Assembly (NCBI RefSeq): GCF_024345975.1
Contig: NZ_JAGQCD010000015.1
Location: forward strand, 1 to 64,000
Origin: Cyanobium sp. Cruz-8D1
Lineage (GTDB): Bacteria > Cyanobacteriota > Cyanobacteriia > PCC-6307 > Cyanobiaceae
DNA: 64,000 nucleotides
Direction: 5' to 3'
Of this stretch, positions 43,203-52,201 are shown one piece after another. The notes under the pieces are model-generated. The model did no database searches. It saw only the letters and a program-made list of their open reading frames with translations, and was not told where the DNA came from. Position 1 is the stretch's first letter, and each line of letters begins with the position of its first letter. Both the position numbers and the translations under genes were made by a program.

Positions 43203-43679
43203 ATGGACACGGACACCACCCATCCCGCACCGGAAGCGGCCCCGGCGCCGGCACCGGAACCCGCCGCTTCCGGTGCCGCCCAGCAGGCGCAGAACCAGTT
43301 CCGGGACCGCTTCGAGAGCCTGTTGCCCAGTATCCAGAAGGAATGGCCCGAGGTGGCCCGCCACACCCTGGAGGCCACCCGGGGCAGCTTTGACCATGTG
43401 GTGGAGGTGATCAGCCGCCAGAGCGGCGTCACCACCGCCGGTGTCAAGCAGCAACTGCTCGATCTGGTCAACGTCACCGGCGAGCAGGCAGGCCACGTGG
43501 TGGATGCGCTGCGGCCGCTCGAGGAGCAGCTGGAGCACCTGCTCGATGACCTCAACAGCACCCTGCGGCCCCGGATCGAGAAGCCGGTGCGGGACCGGCC
43601 CCTGATGGCCCTCGGCATCGCCGCCGGCGTGGGGCTGGTGGTGGGGCTGCTGCTGTCGTCGGGTCGGCGTTCGGCATGA
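43203..43679 (+). CDS. DUF883-like membrane-anchored stress protein
   Basis: This 158-residue protein has a Pro/Ala-rich N terminus, a long amphipathic helical region (EVARHTLEATRGSFDHVVEVISRQ, LDDLNSTLRPRIEKPVRDRP) and a C-terminal membrane helix with glycine zippers (ALGIAAGVGLVVGLLLSSGRR). This is the layout of ElaB/YqjD-type DUF883 proteins, tail-anchored proteins that bind ribosomes in stationary phase in E. coli. The next gene overlaps it by four bases and encodes a holin-like membrane protein; such pairs are common. It is divergent from smc. Confidence 0.75.
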   Translation: MDTDTTHPAPEAAPAPAPEPAASGAAQQAQNQFRDRFESLLPSIQKEWPEVARHTLEATRGSFDHVVEVISRQSGVTTAGVKQQLLDLVNVTGEQAGHVVDALRPLEEQLEHLLDDLNSTLRPRIEKPVRDRPLMALGIAAGVGLVVGLLLSSGRRSA

Positions 43680-44041
43680 ACGGCCAGAACTTCGCCCGTG
43701 TCACGGCGCTGATCAGCTCGGTGATGGACCTGCATGTGCGCATCGCCCTGCAGGAGGCTGACAAGGAAAAGCGACGCCTGGTGGGCGGCGGGGTGATGCT
43801 CGGCATGGGCCTCACCCTGATGACCCTGGCGCTGGTGGCGGCGGAGCTGGTGCTGTTGCTGTGGATCCAGGGGGCCTTCGCTTTGAGCTGGCTGCAGGCC
43901 GCGGCGGCCGTGGCCGCCATCGACCTGGTGCTGGCCGGCCTCAGCCTGCGCATCGGCGGCCAGATGCTCAAGGGCCCCTACCTGCCGGAAACCACCGCCG
44001 GGTTGCTCCGCACCACCCGGGCGCTGACGGGCAAGTTCTGA
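43676..44041 (+). CDS. Phage-holin-family-like (DUF1469 type) membrane protein
   Basis: This 121-residue protein has two hydrophobic hairpins (GGGVMLGMGLTLMTLALVAAELVLLLWI and WLQAAAAVAAIDLVLAGLSL) after a charged helical start (HVRIALQEADKEKRR). The family is annotated as a putative actinobacterial holin-X/YqjE type, but it usually pairs with DUF883 proteins and has no phage link. It overlaps the upstream DUF883-like gene (ATGA), so both are probably made together and act at the membrane under stress. It is not evidence for a prophage. Confidence 0.75.
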   Translation: MNGQNFARVTALISSVMDLHVRIALQEADKEKRRLVGGGVMLGMGLTLMTLALVAAELVLLLWIQGAFALSWLQAAAAVAAIDLVLAGLSLRIGGQMLKGPYLPETTAGLLRTTRALTGKF

Positions 44042-44053
44042 GGTCCTCCAGGT

Positions 44054-46042
44054 TCAGAAGCTCAGCTCCAGCCGCAGGCTGCGCAGGGTGCCCCGATCGG
44101 CCCTGGCCGTGTCGGACACCTCCAGGGTCCAGGTGCCGCTGGGATCGGTGCCCTTCAAAGCGGCCAGGGCGGGGGCGTTTACTGCGTCGTAGGTGACCTT
44201 GAGGTTGTCGGTGCCGCCGCCGGCCCGGTTGTGCAGCAGCACAGGCGCGGCCCCCAGGGCGGCGGGCGGCAGCAGCCGCACCACCAGATCGCCGATGAAG
44301 GTGTGGTCGAGATCCACCGCCACCTTGATCGACTGCAGTGGGCCCGGGGCTGCCACCGGCAGGGTCAGGGTGGCGGTCTGGAAGTCGTTGATGGGCACGT
44401 CCTGCACCGCCTGGAACACCAGGGCCGCCGCCGGCTGGGGCGGGCGGGCCAGCTCCACCGCCTTGCGGGCGCTGACCCGCCCGTAGCCGTAGAAGGGGCT
44501 GCGCCCGCTGGCGTCGTAGTTGCCGCCGGCGCTGTCGATTCGCACGCAGGCCTGCCGCAGGATCTCCCGCACCTGATCCCAGCGCAGGTCAGGATTTCGC
44601 GCGACCACCAGGGCCGCCACCCCGGCCACACCGGGGCAGGCGCTGGAGGTGCCGCCAAAGGAATTGGTGTAGTGGCCCGCAGGGTCGCCTTTCTGGGGGC
44701 TGCCCTGGTTGTAGCCCAGCCCGCCGGAGCGGTCGGTGGTCCAGATGCCGGGGGTGAGGGAGGGCCGGCCGTCGCTGCTGGGAAAGCTGCACCACACGGC
44801 CTTGCCGAAGTCGCTGTAGGCGCTGCGTTTGGAGAGGTCGTTGCAGGCCGCCACTGCGATCACCCGGGCGTAGCTGGCATAGCCGTCGTTATCGACACTT
44901 TCGTTGCCGTTGCCTGCCGCGAACAGCACCACACAGCCCTTGCCGCTGCGGCCCTGGGTGGTGGCGAAGTCGATCGCCAGCCGGGTGGAATCGGGCAGCG
45001 GCACCACCTGGCGGTGGGCGGGGTCGTTCGGGTCCCACCAGGCCCCGTCCGGCGGACCCCAGCTGCAGGAGATCACATCGGCGCCGTTGCGGGCCGCCCA
45101 GACGAAGGCGTCCGCTTCCGCCTGGGAGCCCAGGCCGGAGGCCAGCCGGATGGGGATCAGCCGGGCGCCGGGGGCGACGCCTGTGGCGCCGAACTGGCCG
45201 TTGGCGCAGGCCACCCCCGCACAGGCCGTGCCGTGATCGTCACCGCGGCCGGGCCGGGGATCGCCGCTCTGGCGGGTCACATCCCGCGGGGCGACGACCT
45301 TGCCGGAGGAGCGGAATTCCTCATGGTCGATGTCGACGCCGTCATCCACCACGGCGATGATCGCCCCGGTGCCGTCGCTGAGGGCCCAGGCTGCCTCCAC
45401 CTCGGCGTGGGCATCGACGAGCCGGCCGTTGACGGAAGTGGTCTTGAGATGCCACTCGCCCGCGAAAGCCTGGCGGCGCTGCCGGCTCAGGCTCACCAGT
45501 TCCGGGTGGCAGAGCGCCACGTTCTTTTCGCCCAGCAGGGTGTCGGCGATAGCGAACACCGTGAGCCCACTGTTGTCGGGAGCCGCCACGAAATAGGCGT
45601 TGCGCGCATAGGTGAGGGACCGCTTGACGCTGAGGCCGTGGCGTTGCAGGAGTGCCTCACAGGCCTCGGCCTCCGCGTCATCCTCGAACTTGACGAACAG
45701 ATTCTCCGTGTAGACCACGGGCCGGCCGTTGGCATCCACCAGAACACGGCCGGCAAAGTCAATCGCCGCTTCCGCCTTGAGCAGGCTGCGGGCCGTGTCG
45801 CGCAGGGAACCATCGGCCTGGGGGGTTCTGGTGCTCAACAGCTCCACCCCGGCCTCGCGGAAGCGGCTGAGGGTTTCGAACTTGTCGAGAATCCGGTGGG
45901 TCTCGGCGCTGACGGGCGACACCTCGAACGGCCGCGCCGGCATCACCGCCTGGCGACTCAGGGTGCGGACGACGAGGTGATTGTCGCTGATGGCCAGTTG
46001 ATGAGACTCACCATTCCTGCCACCGTATCGAACCTGAACCAT
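44054..46042 (-). CDS. Subtilisin-like serine protease (S8) with proprotein convertase P domain
   Basis: This 662-residue subtilase has a prodomain-like region at about 110-195 (ENLFVKFEDDAEAEACEALLQ, LSVKRSLTYARNAYFV). The peptidase domain follows with Asp in IAVVDDGVDIDH near 233, His in GDDHGTACAGVA near 271, the oxyanion Asn in FAAGNGNES and Ser in SFGGTSSACPGVA near 464. The C-terminal P domain (VAVDLDHTFIGDLVVRLL, GTWTLEVSDTARADRG) covers about 545-662. No signal peptide is evident, so its location is unclear. A secreted protein with a similar prodomain-like end is encoded divergently next to it. Confidence 0.9.
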   Translation of the reverse strand: MVQVRYGGRNGESHQLAISDNHLVVRTLSRQAVMPARPFEVSPVSAETHRILDKFETLSRFREAGVELLSTRTPQADGSLRDTARSLLKAEAAIDFAGRVLVDANGRPVVYTENLFVKFEDDAEAEACEALLQRHGLSVKRSLTYARNAYFVAAPDNSGLTVFAIADTLLGEKNVALCHPELVSLSRQRRQAFAGEWHLKTTSVNGRLVDAHAEVEAAWALSDGTGAIIAVVDDGVDIDHEEFRSSGKVVAPRDVTRQSGDPRPGRGDDHGTACAGVACANGQFGATGVAPGARLIPIRLASGLGSQAEADAFVWAARNGADVISCSWGPPDGAWWDPNDPAHRQVVPLPDSTRLAIDFATTQGRSGKGCVVLFAAGNGNESVDNDGYASYARVIAVAACNDLSKRSAYSDFGKAVWCSFPSSDGRPSLTPGIWTTDRSGGLGYNQGSPQKGDPAGHYTNSFGGTSSACPGVAGVAALVVARNPDLRWDQVREILRQACVRIDSAGGNYDASGRSPFYGYGRVSARKAVELARPPQPAAALVFQAVQDVPINDFQTATLTLPVAAPGPLQSIKVAVDLDHTFIGDLVVRLLPPAALGAAPVLLHNRAGGGTDNLKVTYDAVNAPALAALKGTDPSGTWTLEVSDTARADRGTLRSLRLELSF

Positions 46043-46304
46043 GGGAAACTCTCCTGGGGGCTATCAGCTGGAATGCCGGTTGGAGGTCGATCGCAGGGTG
46101 GCGATGGCGGCCATTCTCCATCGATTCGCTCGTGAGATTCACGCCGGCTTGAAGGGTCTTGATCTGACGTAACGAGCCCAGGAAAACTTCATGCTTCTTC
46201 GGGTGATGTCTTGCCGTCGGGGCTGGCATTGAGCGTCCTAGATTTAGCTGCCAACGCTTGGGCCTGTCTGCGCGTGAGCCTGTGCATGAAGCGATGGCCC
46301 AGTC
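46043..46304. other. Divergent intergenic region
   Basis: This 262-bp gap lies between the starts of the subtilase gene and the secreted prodomain-like gene. It must hold promoters for both. No convincing -10/-35 boxes, RNA gene or repeat were recognised. Confidence 0.4.
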
Positions 46305-46880
46305 ATGCGGACCCCTCCAGCCGCGCCGGGTGTGCCGCGTTGTTTGCCGGCGTTTTGCCTGGTCTGCCTGTTGCTGGCAGCCATTGACATGAGCCGGGCC
46401 GACGGGCTGTTCGCTGGATACCCCCAACGGATTGCGGCGGGAGCAGCGAATGCCGTGGTGTATGAGCAGAAGCCTGGCTATTTCGCTCGGCATGGGGAGC
46501 CTCTGGGTGAGGAGGAGGCTGAAGTGGTGTTCGAGCCTGAGCAGATCACCATCGTCCGGGGGGCTCCTGCCACGCCCCTTGCCCCTGGTCAGGCGCTCAG
46601 TCCGGTCTACGCACCGCTGGGGGGAGACTCCCTGGCGGTGCCAACGGGTCAGGTCTTTCTACGCTTTCGGGCAGGAGAAACGGTGGCAGCACACCGTGAG
46701 GCCCTGCAGCAGGCTGGCTTCACCATCACCCGGGAGCTTGATGTCGCGCCCCAGGGCGGCTGGGTCTGCGCCAGCTCCGGCAGCATCGCCGAGGCCCTGA
46801 GTGGTCTCTCGGCGCTGAGGTCGATCGATGGGGTGGAGAGCGTGGAGCCGCAACTGCTGATGCAGAGAGCCTGGCGGTAG
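46305..46880 (+). CDS. Secreted protein with a subtilase-prodomain-like C-terminal half
   Basis: This 191-residue protein has an N-terminal hydrophobic signal (LPAFCLVCLLLAAIDMSRA). The middle part is unremarkable (GLFAGYPQRIAAG). The C-terminal 80 residues, GQVFLRFRAGETVAAHREALQQAGF then ITRELDVAPQGGWVCAS and IDGVESVEPQ, resemble the prodomain of the neighbouring subtilase (VKFEDD...EALLQRHGLSVKRSL). Subtilase prodomains fold the enzyme and inhibit it. I infer a stand-alone inhibitor or chaperone for a protease; the nearest candidate is the divergent subtilase 262 bp away. Confidence 0.6.
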   Translation: MRTPPAAPGVPRCLPAFCLVCLLLAAIDMSRADGLFAGYPQRIAAGAANAVVYEQKPGYFARHGEPLGEEEAEVVFEPEQITIVRGAPATPLAPGQALSPVYAPLGGDSLAVPTGQVFLRFRAGETVAAHREALQQAGFTITRELDVAPQGGWVCASSGSIAEALSGLSALRSIDGVESVEPQLLMQRAWR

Positions 46881-46966
46881 CGGCATGGCCATGTCGGCTT
46901 CGCCGTTGCAGCCGAGGCCATCGCCCTTAGGGTCAGGGTCAAGGTGATCGCCCATCGAGCCGGTCC

Positions 46967-49711
46967 ATGTCCCTTCGGCCTTGTCCCTCCAGACGCTTGG
47001 GCGCGGAGTCTGAGCCGGGCGAAGCACGGAAGCCCGAGGTCCCCCCAGCTTTGTCGCTCGCGGCCCCGCCGACCTGCCTCCAGCTGGCCACCTACTTCGT
47101 CGACAGCGGCCGGGTGGTGCCGGGTCTGCGGGTGGATCCCGATGGACGCCTGCGGGCCCAGTGGTGGCCGCTGCCCGCCGCCGGCGATCGCGAGCTGCTG
47201 GCGGCCCATCTGACAGGCGACAGCCTGGAGGAGCAGCACCAGTTGGCCGAATCCCTGGCCGATGCCGTGGATCGGCTCGTGCGCCAGCGTCTCGACGGCT
47301 CTGCAGCCCAGGCTCTGCCCGCTGCCAGCCGTCGGCGCCGCGGCCAGCCGGACCTGGCCCAGGCCTGGCTGGCGGCCCTGGAGGGCCCCGATCCCCACCT
47401 GGCGGCGACGGCCGATCTCGCCGCTGAGGCCGCCCTCGTCACCGGGCTGCACCAGTGGGTGCGGGAGGGGGCCGGTGGAAGCGGCTCGCTGCAGCTGTGC
47501 CTGCGACTGCACGAACCCACCAGCCCCCGCCTGCGTCGCTGGCCGGTGGAGCTGTTGCTGCGCTCCGTGATCGACCCCAGCCTGATGGTGCCCCTGGCGG
47601 CGTTCTGGGCAGGGGAGAGTCCTTTCCCGGTGGACGGCTTCGAGGAGGTGCTGGCCCAGCTTGGGCTGCTGACGCGGCTGGCACCGGAGCTGGGGGGACT
47701 GCTCGAGCAGCAGGCGCCCGCCAGCTTGGACCTGGAGGAAGGGGCCCTGCTGGCCCTGTTGCGGCAGCGGGTGAGTGTGCTGGATGAGGCGGGCTTCGGG
47801 CTGCTGCTGCCCAGCTGGTGGCGCCATGGCCAGCGCCTGGGCCTGCGCGCCAACACCAACCGGCGCTCGTCCACCAACACCCCCGCCGGCGAAGGGGGCG
47901 GCCTGAACCTCAACGCCCTGGTGTCCTTCCAGTGGCAGGCGGTGCTGGGCGCTCGGCCCCTGGGCAAGGCCGAGCTGGCCAGCCTGCAGAAGGCCGCCGC
48001 GGCCAAGCGCAGCCTGGTGCGCTTGCGCGGTGAATGGACGCTGATCGAGCCCAACGCCATCGCTTCCCTGTTGCGTCACGCTGGCCTGGAGGGGGACGCC
48101 AGCGGCACGGAGTTGTTGCACGCCAACCTTGGCCTTTCCCGCCTCGGTCTGCCGGACGACCTGCCCCTGGTGGGGGTGGAGGCCAGCGGCCCCCTCGGAG
48201 AGCTGCTCGGCGGCGAGCTCCACAGCCGTGCCACGCCGATTTCCACGCCGGCCGACTTCAACGGAGAGTTACGGCCCTACCAGGAACGGGGTCTGGGCTG
48301 GCTGGTGTTCCTCGGCCGGCTGGGTCTGGGCGCCTGCCTGGCTGATGACATGGGCCTCGGCAAGACGGCCCAGCTGATCGCCACCCTGCTGGCCGATCCG
48401 CTTGAGGCCCCCACGCTGGTGGTGGCACCGGTGTCGCTGTTGGGTAACTGGAGCCGGGAACTGCAGCGCTTTGCGCCGCAGCTGCCGGTGCTGATCCACC
48501 ACGGCCCCGGCCGCTTCCGCGGCACCGCCGCCGCCTTCGCGCGCCAGCTGGCCAGCGCAGGCGGCGAGGGCAAGCCGGCGCCGGTGCTGCTCACCACCTA
48601 CGGCATGGTGAGCCGGGACCTGCCCCTGCTGGCGGGGATGGGCTTCGGCAGGCTGGTGTTCGATGAGGCCCAGCAGCTCAAGAATCCCTATACGGCCCAG
48701 AGCCAGGCGGCGGCGGCGCTGCGGGGGGAACGCCGCATCGCCCTCACCGGCACGCCGGTGGAGAACAGGCTCAGCGAGCTGTGGGCCCTGATGCAGCTGC
48801 TCAATCCGGGACTGCTCGGCAGCCTCAGGCAGTTCCGCGACCAGTTCGCCCTCCCGATCGAGAGGGACCACGATGCGGAGGTGGCTGCCCGGCTGCAGCG
48901 GCTCACGGCCCCCTTCCTGTTGCGCCGCCTCAAGAGCGACCGCGGCATCCTGCCCGACCTGCCAGAGAAGATCGAGCAGAGCGAACCGTGCACGCTCAGC
49001 AACGAGCAGGCCAGCCTGTATCAGGCCGTGGTGGAGGAACTGCTGGCAGCGGCCGAGAGCAGCGACGGCATCGAACGGCGCGGCCTGGTGCTGGCCGGTC
49101 TCACCCGGCTCAAGCAGGTGTGCAACCACCCGGCCCACTACCTGGCCGACGGCTCGGCACTGCCGCGGCGCTCCGGCAAGCTCGATCGCGTCGAGGAACT
49201 GCTCGATGCGATCCTCGACGCGGGCGAGAAGGTGTTGATCTTCAGCCAGTTCGCGGCCTGGGGGGAGCGGCTGCGGGCCCATCTGCAGGGTCGTTACGGC
49301 GGCGAACCGCTGTGGCTGCATGGCGGGCTGACGCGGCGGGTGCGGGACGCGATGGTGCAGCGCTTCGCCGAGGTCGCTGGTCCGTCGATCTTCCTGCTCT
49401 CGCTCAAGGCGGGCGGCACCGGCCTCAACCTCACCGCCGCCGCCCATGTGATTCATTTCGATCGCTGGTGGAATCCGGCCGTGGAGGATCAGGCCACCGA
49501 CCGGGCCCATCGCATCGGCCAGCGGCGCAGCGTGCATGTGCACAAGCTGGTGTGCAGCGGCACGATCGAGGAACGCATCGACGCCATGATCCAGAACAAG
49601 CGCGACCTTGCCGAGCGGGTGGTGGGAACCGGGGAGCAGTGGCTCACCGAGCTCTCCACCGCCGAACTGCGGGAGGTGATCAGCCTGCGTCGGGAGGCGC
49701 TCACCCCATGA
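46967..49711 (+). CDS. SNF2/RapA-type DEAD-like helicase
   Basis: This 914-residue protein has an N-terminal bacterial SNF2-associated region (about 30-430, with LLLPSWW and LNLNALVSFQWQAVLG) and the SNF2 ATPase core. RPYQERGLGWLVFL is near 427, Walker A ADDMGLGKTAQLIA near 458, DEAQ in LVFDEAQQLKNP near 563, and the helicase C domain has SLKAGGTGLNLTAA and DRAHRIGQ. It would remodel nucleic-acid-protein complexes using ATP. A SWIM zinc-finger gene overlaps its stop by four bases, a pairing common in cyanobacteria. The start is uncertain because the first 30 residues look unconserved. Confidence 0.9.
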   Translation: MSLRPCPSRRLGAESEPGEARKPEVPPALSLAAPPTCLQLATYFVDSGRVVPGLRVDPDGRLRAQWWPLPAAGDRELLAAHLTGDSLEEQHQLAESLADAVDRLVRQRLDGSAAQALPAASRRRRGQPDLAQAWLAALEGPDPHLAATADLAAEAALVTGLHQWVREGAGGSGSLQLCLRLHEPTSPRLRRWPVELLLRSVIDPSLMVPLAAFWAGESPFPVDGFEEVLAQLGLLTRLAPELGGLLEQQAPASLDLEEGALLALLRQRVSVLDEAGFGLLLPSWWRHGQRLGLRANTNRRSSTNTPAGEGGGLNLNALVSFQWQAVLGARPLGKAELASLQKAAAAKRSLVRLRGEWTLIEPNAIASLLRHAGLEGDASGTELLHANLGLSRLGLPDDLPLVGVEASGPLGELLGGELHSRATPISTPADFNGELRPYQERGLGWLVFLGRLGLGACLADDMGLGKTAQLIATLLADPLEAPTLVVAPVSLLGNWSRELQRFAPQLPVLIHHGPGRFRGTAAAFARQLASAGGEGKPAPVLLTTYGMVSRDLPLLAGMGFGRLVFDEAQQLKNPYTAQSQAAAALRGERRIALTGTPVENRLSELWALMQLLNPGLLGSLRQFRDQFALPIERDHDAEVAARLQRLTAPFLLRRLKSDRGILPDLPEKIEQSEPCTLSNEQASLYQAVVEELLAAAESSDGIERRGLVLAGLTRLKQVCNHPAHYLADGSALPRRSGKLDRVEELLDAILDAGEKVLIFSQFAAWGERLRAHLQGRYGGEPLWLHGGLTRRVRDAMVQRFAEVAGPSIFLLSLKAGGTGLNLTAAAHVIHFDRWWNPAVEDQATDRAHRIGQRRSVHVHKLVCSGTIEERIDAMIQNKRDLAERVVGTGEQWLTELSTAELREVISLRREALTP

Positions 49712-50475
49712 GCCCACGTCAGCCGCCCCCGGCCAGGCGCTGGTGGTCGCAGCGGTTCATCGACGTGCTCGAGGGCTATGGGCTGGGCGGCCGGATGGAG
49801 CGGGGCCGGCGCTACGCCAGACGTGGCCAGGTGCTGAGCCTGGAGGTGGGCCCGGGGCGGCTGCTGGCCCGGGTGCAGGGTTCGCGGCGCACCCCCTACA
49901 AGGTCACGGTGGCAACGGAGCTGCCCGATGCAGAGGAGTGGGAGTCGATCGAGGCGGTGTTCCGCCAGCGGTTGGGCTGGGCGGCGAAGCTGCTGGCCGG
50001 CGAGGTGCCCGAGGATCTCGAAGCAGGCTTTCGGCAGGCGGGGGTGGATCTGTTCCCCGCACGCTGGGGCGACCTGGAGGCCGAGTGCAGTTGCCCGGAC
50101 TGGGAGGTGCCCTGCAAGCACATCGCCGCCAGCCTCCATGTGTTCGCCCAGCGGCTCGATGACGACCCCTGGCAACTGCTGGCCTGGCGCGGGCGCCAGC
50201 GGGATGAGCTCATGCGACGGCTGCGGCCGACCGCGAAGGCCACAGCAGCCGATGGGCCTGAGGAGACCCTGCCCCCGTGGTGGCCCCAGGGGCTGGTGGC
50301 CCGGCCTGGTGAGCGCCTGGTGATCCCCGCTCCCCTGCCGCCGGATCCACCCGCTCGGGTGCTGGAGCGCCTGGGGCCGATCCCGGTGCCGGAGGCCTTG
50401 GCGCAGGGGCTGGTGGCGCTTTACGGCGCGATCACCACCCCGCCGGCGGAGCCGGACGCCGAGGCGGAGGGCTGA
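49708..50475 (+). CDS. SWIM zinc-finger protein partnered with the SNF2 helicase
   Basis: This 255-residue protein has a SWIM motif of the form C-x-C-x6-C-x-H at Cys127, Cys129, Cys136 and His138 (CSCPDWEVPCKH). The N-terminal part is RRWWSQRFIDVLEGYGLGGRM, GRRYARRGQV and VQGSRRTPYKV, as in SNF2-associated SWIM proteins. The C-terminal part is Pro-rich. SWIM domains bind DNA or proteins, so it may guide the helicase to its target. It starts inside the helicase stop (ATGA), so the two are coupled. Confidence 0.87.
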   Translation: MSPRQPPPARRWWSQRFIDVLEGYGLGGRMERGRRYARRGQVLSLEVGPGRLLARVQGSRRTPYKVTVATELPDAEEWESIEAVFRQRLGWAAKLLAGEVPEDLEAGFRQAGVDLFPARWGDLEAECSCPDWEVPCKHIAASLHVFAQRLDDDPWQLLAWRGRQRDELMRRLRPTAKATAADGPEETLPPWWPQGLVARPGERLVIPAPLPPDPPARVLERLGPIPVPEALAQGLVALYGAITTPPAEPDAEAEG

Positions 50476-50488
50476 AGGCTCCGCCCTC
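50463..50488. terminator. Alternative hairpins between SWIM and amylase genes
   Basis: GGCGGAG (50463-50469) can pair with CTCCGCC (50479-50485), or GAGGGC (50467-50472) with GCCCTC (50483-50488). The structures exclude one another and cover the ends of both convergent genes. No T-tract is present. Confidence 0.45.
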
Positions 50489-52133
50489 AGAGCGTCACCC
50501 CCATCGCCGCCAGGGACGCCTCCTCCACCCACACCGACAGTGAGCCCCCCGGGCAGTGCCAGTCTGCCCAGCCGTCGCCGTTGGTGGTGATCGGGGCCTG
50601 GATGTGCCCGGTCAGGTCGCGGAAGCTGGTGTGGCGCTTGCCCACCTCCATCCACTTGTGGCCGGCCGCTCCGTCGCTCATCAGCACCGCCAGGGCGCCT
50701 GGGTGGCCCGGGGTGCCCAGGCGCGTCCAGCCGATCGTGTTGACGTGGTCGAGGTAGTCGTATTGGGGGCCATAGGCGCAATGGCTGCGGGCCAGCAGGA
50801 AACGGTCGATCAGGAAGCGGTGGCTGGGCAGCACGATCCGGTGCTCCTGGCCGTCCTTTCTGTCGGTGTACTCGGCGCCGTAGTAATCGGCACCGAAGAT
50901 GCAGGGATAGCCCTGGTCACGCAGCAGGATCACGGCGTAGGCGAGGGGTTTGAACCAGGCTTCCACCACCGACTCCAGGGCCTGTAGCGGTTGGGTGTCA
51001 TGGTTCTCCACCAGGGTCACCGCCAGCAGCGGCAGCTGCTGCATCAGGGTGCCGTCGAGCAGCCGGCGCATGTCGTACTGGCCGCCGCTGCGGCTGGCCT
51101 GGTGGAAGTTCAGGTGCAGCGGCGCATCGAACAGGCTCATGTGGCCGCCGGTGTTGGCCGCATACCAGTGCAGGCTTTCGATGTTGTAGGTCCAGTACTC
51201 CCCCACCACGAACAGATCGCGCTGGGCATGCTCCTCCAGGCTGCTGATCCAGTCGAGGAAGAAATCACTGGCGATGTGTTTGATCGCATCGAGCCGGAAG
51301 CCGTCGGCGCCCACGTGGTCGAGGGTCCACAGGCCCCAGTGCTTGAGCTCACCGCGCACCTCGGGATGGTTCACGTTGAGATCACTGCCCATCAGGTAGT
51401 CGTAGTTGCCCTTCTCCAGATCGACGTTGCTCTCGAAGCCGGCCCCGTGGGTGCGCCAGACGGCCTTGAAGCCCGGATCGAGGCTGTTGTGGTCGACGGC
51501 GTCGAAGTGATACCAGTGCCACTGCATCGACGAGTAACGATCGCCGCGGCCATCGAAGCGGAACCGGGTCCAGGCGCTGATCGTGCGTTCCTCCCCCAGG
51601 GGCCGGTTGCGGTCGTAGGGGTCGTAGGGGGTGGCCAGGTACTGCTCCTGGTCGTCGGCATTCATCTTGTGGTTGAAGACCACATCGGCGTACACCTGGA
51701 TCCCCACCGCGTGGCAGGCCTGGATGGCCTCGAGATACTCCTGCTTGGTGCCGTACTTGGTGCGCACCGTGCCCTTCTGGTCGAACTCGCCCAGATCGAA
51801 CTGGTCGTAGGTGCCGTAGCCCACATCCCACACACTGCCGCCCTTGCCCGCCGGCGGCAGCCACAGGGCGGTGATGCCGGCCTGGGCCAGGGCCGGCGCC
51901 TCCTGGCGCAGCCGCCGCCAGTGGCCGCCATCGCCATCGCTGTACCAGTGGAACCACTGCATCAAGGTGCCGTTGAACTCCGTGGGTGCCGCCAGCTTGC
52001 GGGCGCTGATCTCGGCTTCGTGGCTGGCCAGCCACTCCTGCAGCAGGGCCACCGTCGCCGTGCCGGTGTCGAGGGCCGGATCCCTCTCGACGGCGAGGAC
52101 GTCCTGCTTGAGCGTTTCGAAGAGCGAGGCCAT
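50487..52133 (-). CDS. Cytoplasmic-type alpha-amylase (GH13, AmyA-like)
   Basis: This 548-residue glycoside hydrolase has a (beta/alpha)8 barrel: TLMQWFHWYSDGDGGHW near 55, ALWLPPAGKG, VYADVVFNHK, the nucleophile Asp in GADGFRLDAIKHI near 281, acid Glu in VVGEYWTYN near 309, and Asp in VENHDTQPLQ near 378. It ends in a short beta domain (SVWVEE). No signal peptide is present, so it probably acts on intracellular glycogen or maltodextrins. An extra 50-residue N-terminal helical part (VALLQEWLASHEAEIS) is unusual. The start at 52133 was preferred to a Pro-rich leader upstream. Confidence 0.92.
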   Translation of the reverse strand: MASLFETLKQDVLAVERDPALDTGTATVALLQEWLASHEAEISARKLAAPTEFNGTLMQWFHWYSDGDGGHWRRLRQEAPALAQAGITALWLPPAGKGGSVWDVGYGTYDQFDLGEFDQKGTVRTKYGTKQEYLEAIQACHAVGIQVYADVVFNHKMNADDQEQYLATPYDPYDRNRPLGEERTISAWTRFRFDGRGDRYSSMQWHWYHFDAVDHNSLDPGFKAVWRTHGAGFESNVDLEKGNYDYLMGSDLNVNHPEVRGELKHWGLWTLDHVGADGFRLDAIKHIASDFFLDWISSLEEHAQRDLFVVGEYWTYNIESLHWYAANTGGHMSLFDAPLHLNFHQASRSGGQYDMRRLLDGTLMQQLPLLAVTLVENHDTQPLQALESVVEAWFKPLAYAVILLRDQGYPCIFGADYYGAEYTDRKDGQEHRIVLPSHRFLIDRFLLARSHCAYGPQYDYLDHVNTIGWTRLGTPGHPGALAVLMSDGAAGHKWMEVGKRHTSFRDLTGHIQAPITTNGDGWADWHCPGGSLSVWVEEASLAAMGVTL

Positions 52134-52201
52134 GGGGGCTGGCGGCGGCGGCGGCACGACCCACCGCTAGCAGCGCTGGAGAGGAGATGCTGTAGCGGAG
52201 C

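Noticed and set aside
43676-44041. Holin-like gene as a sign of prophage
   Set aside because: There are no other phage genes nearby. Pairing with a DUF883-like gene is the usual bacterial context.
48269-49717. A 482-codon minus-strand open frame opposite the SNF2 helicase core
   Set aside because: It is antisense to conserved helicase motifs and shows no domain of its own.
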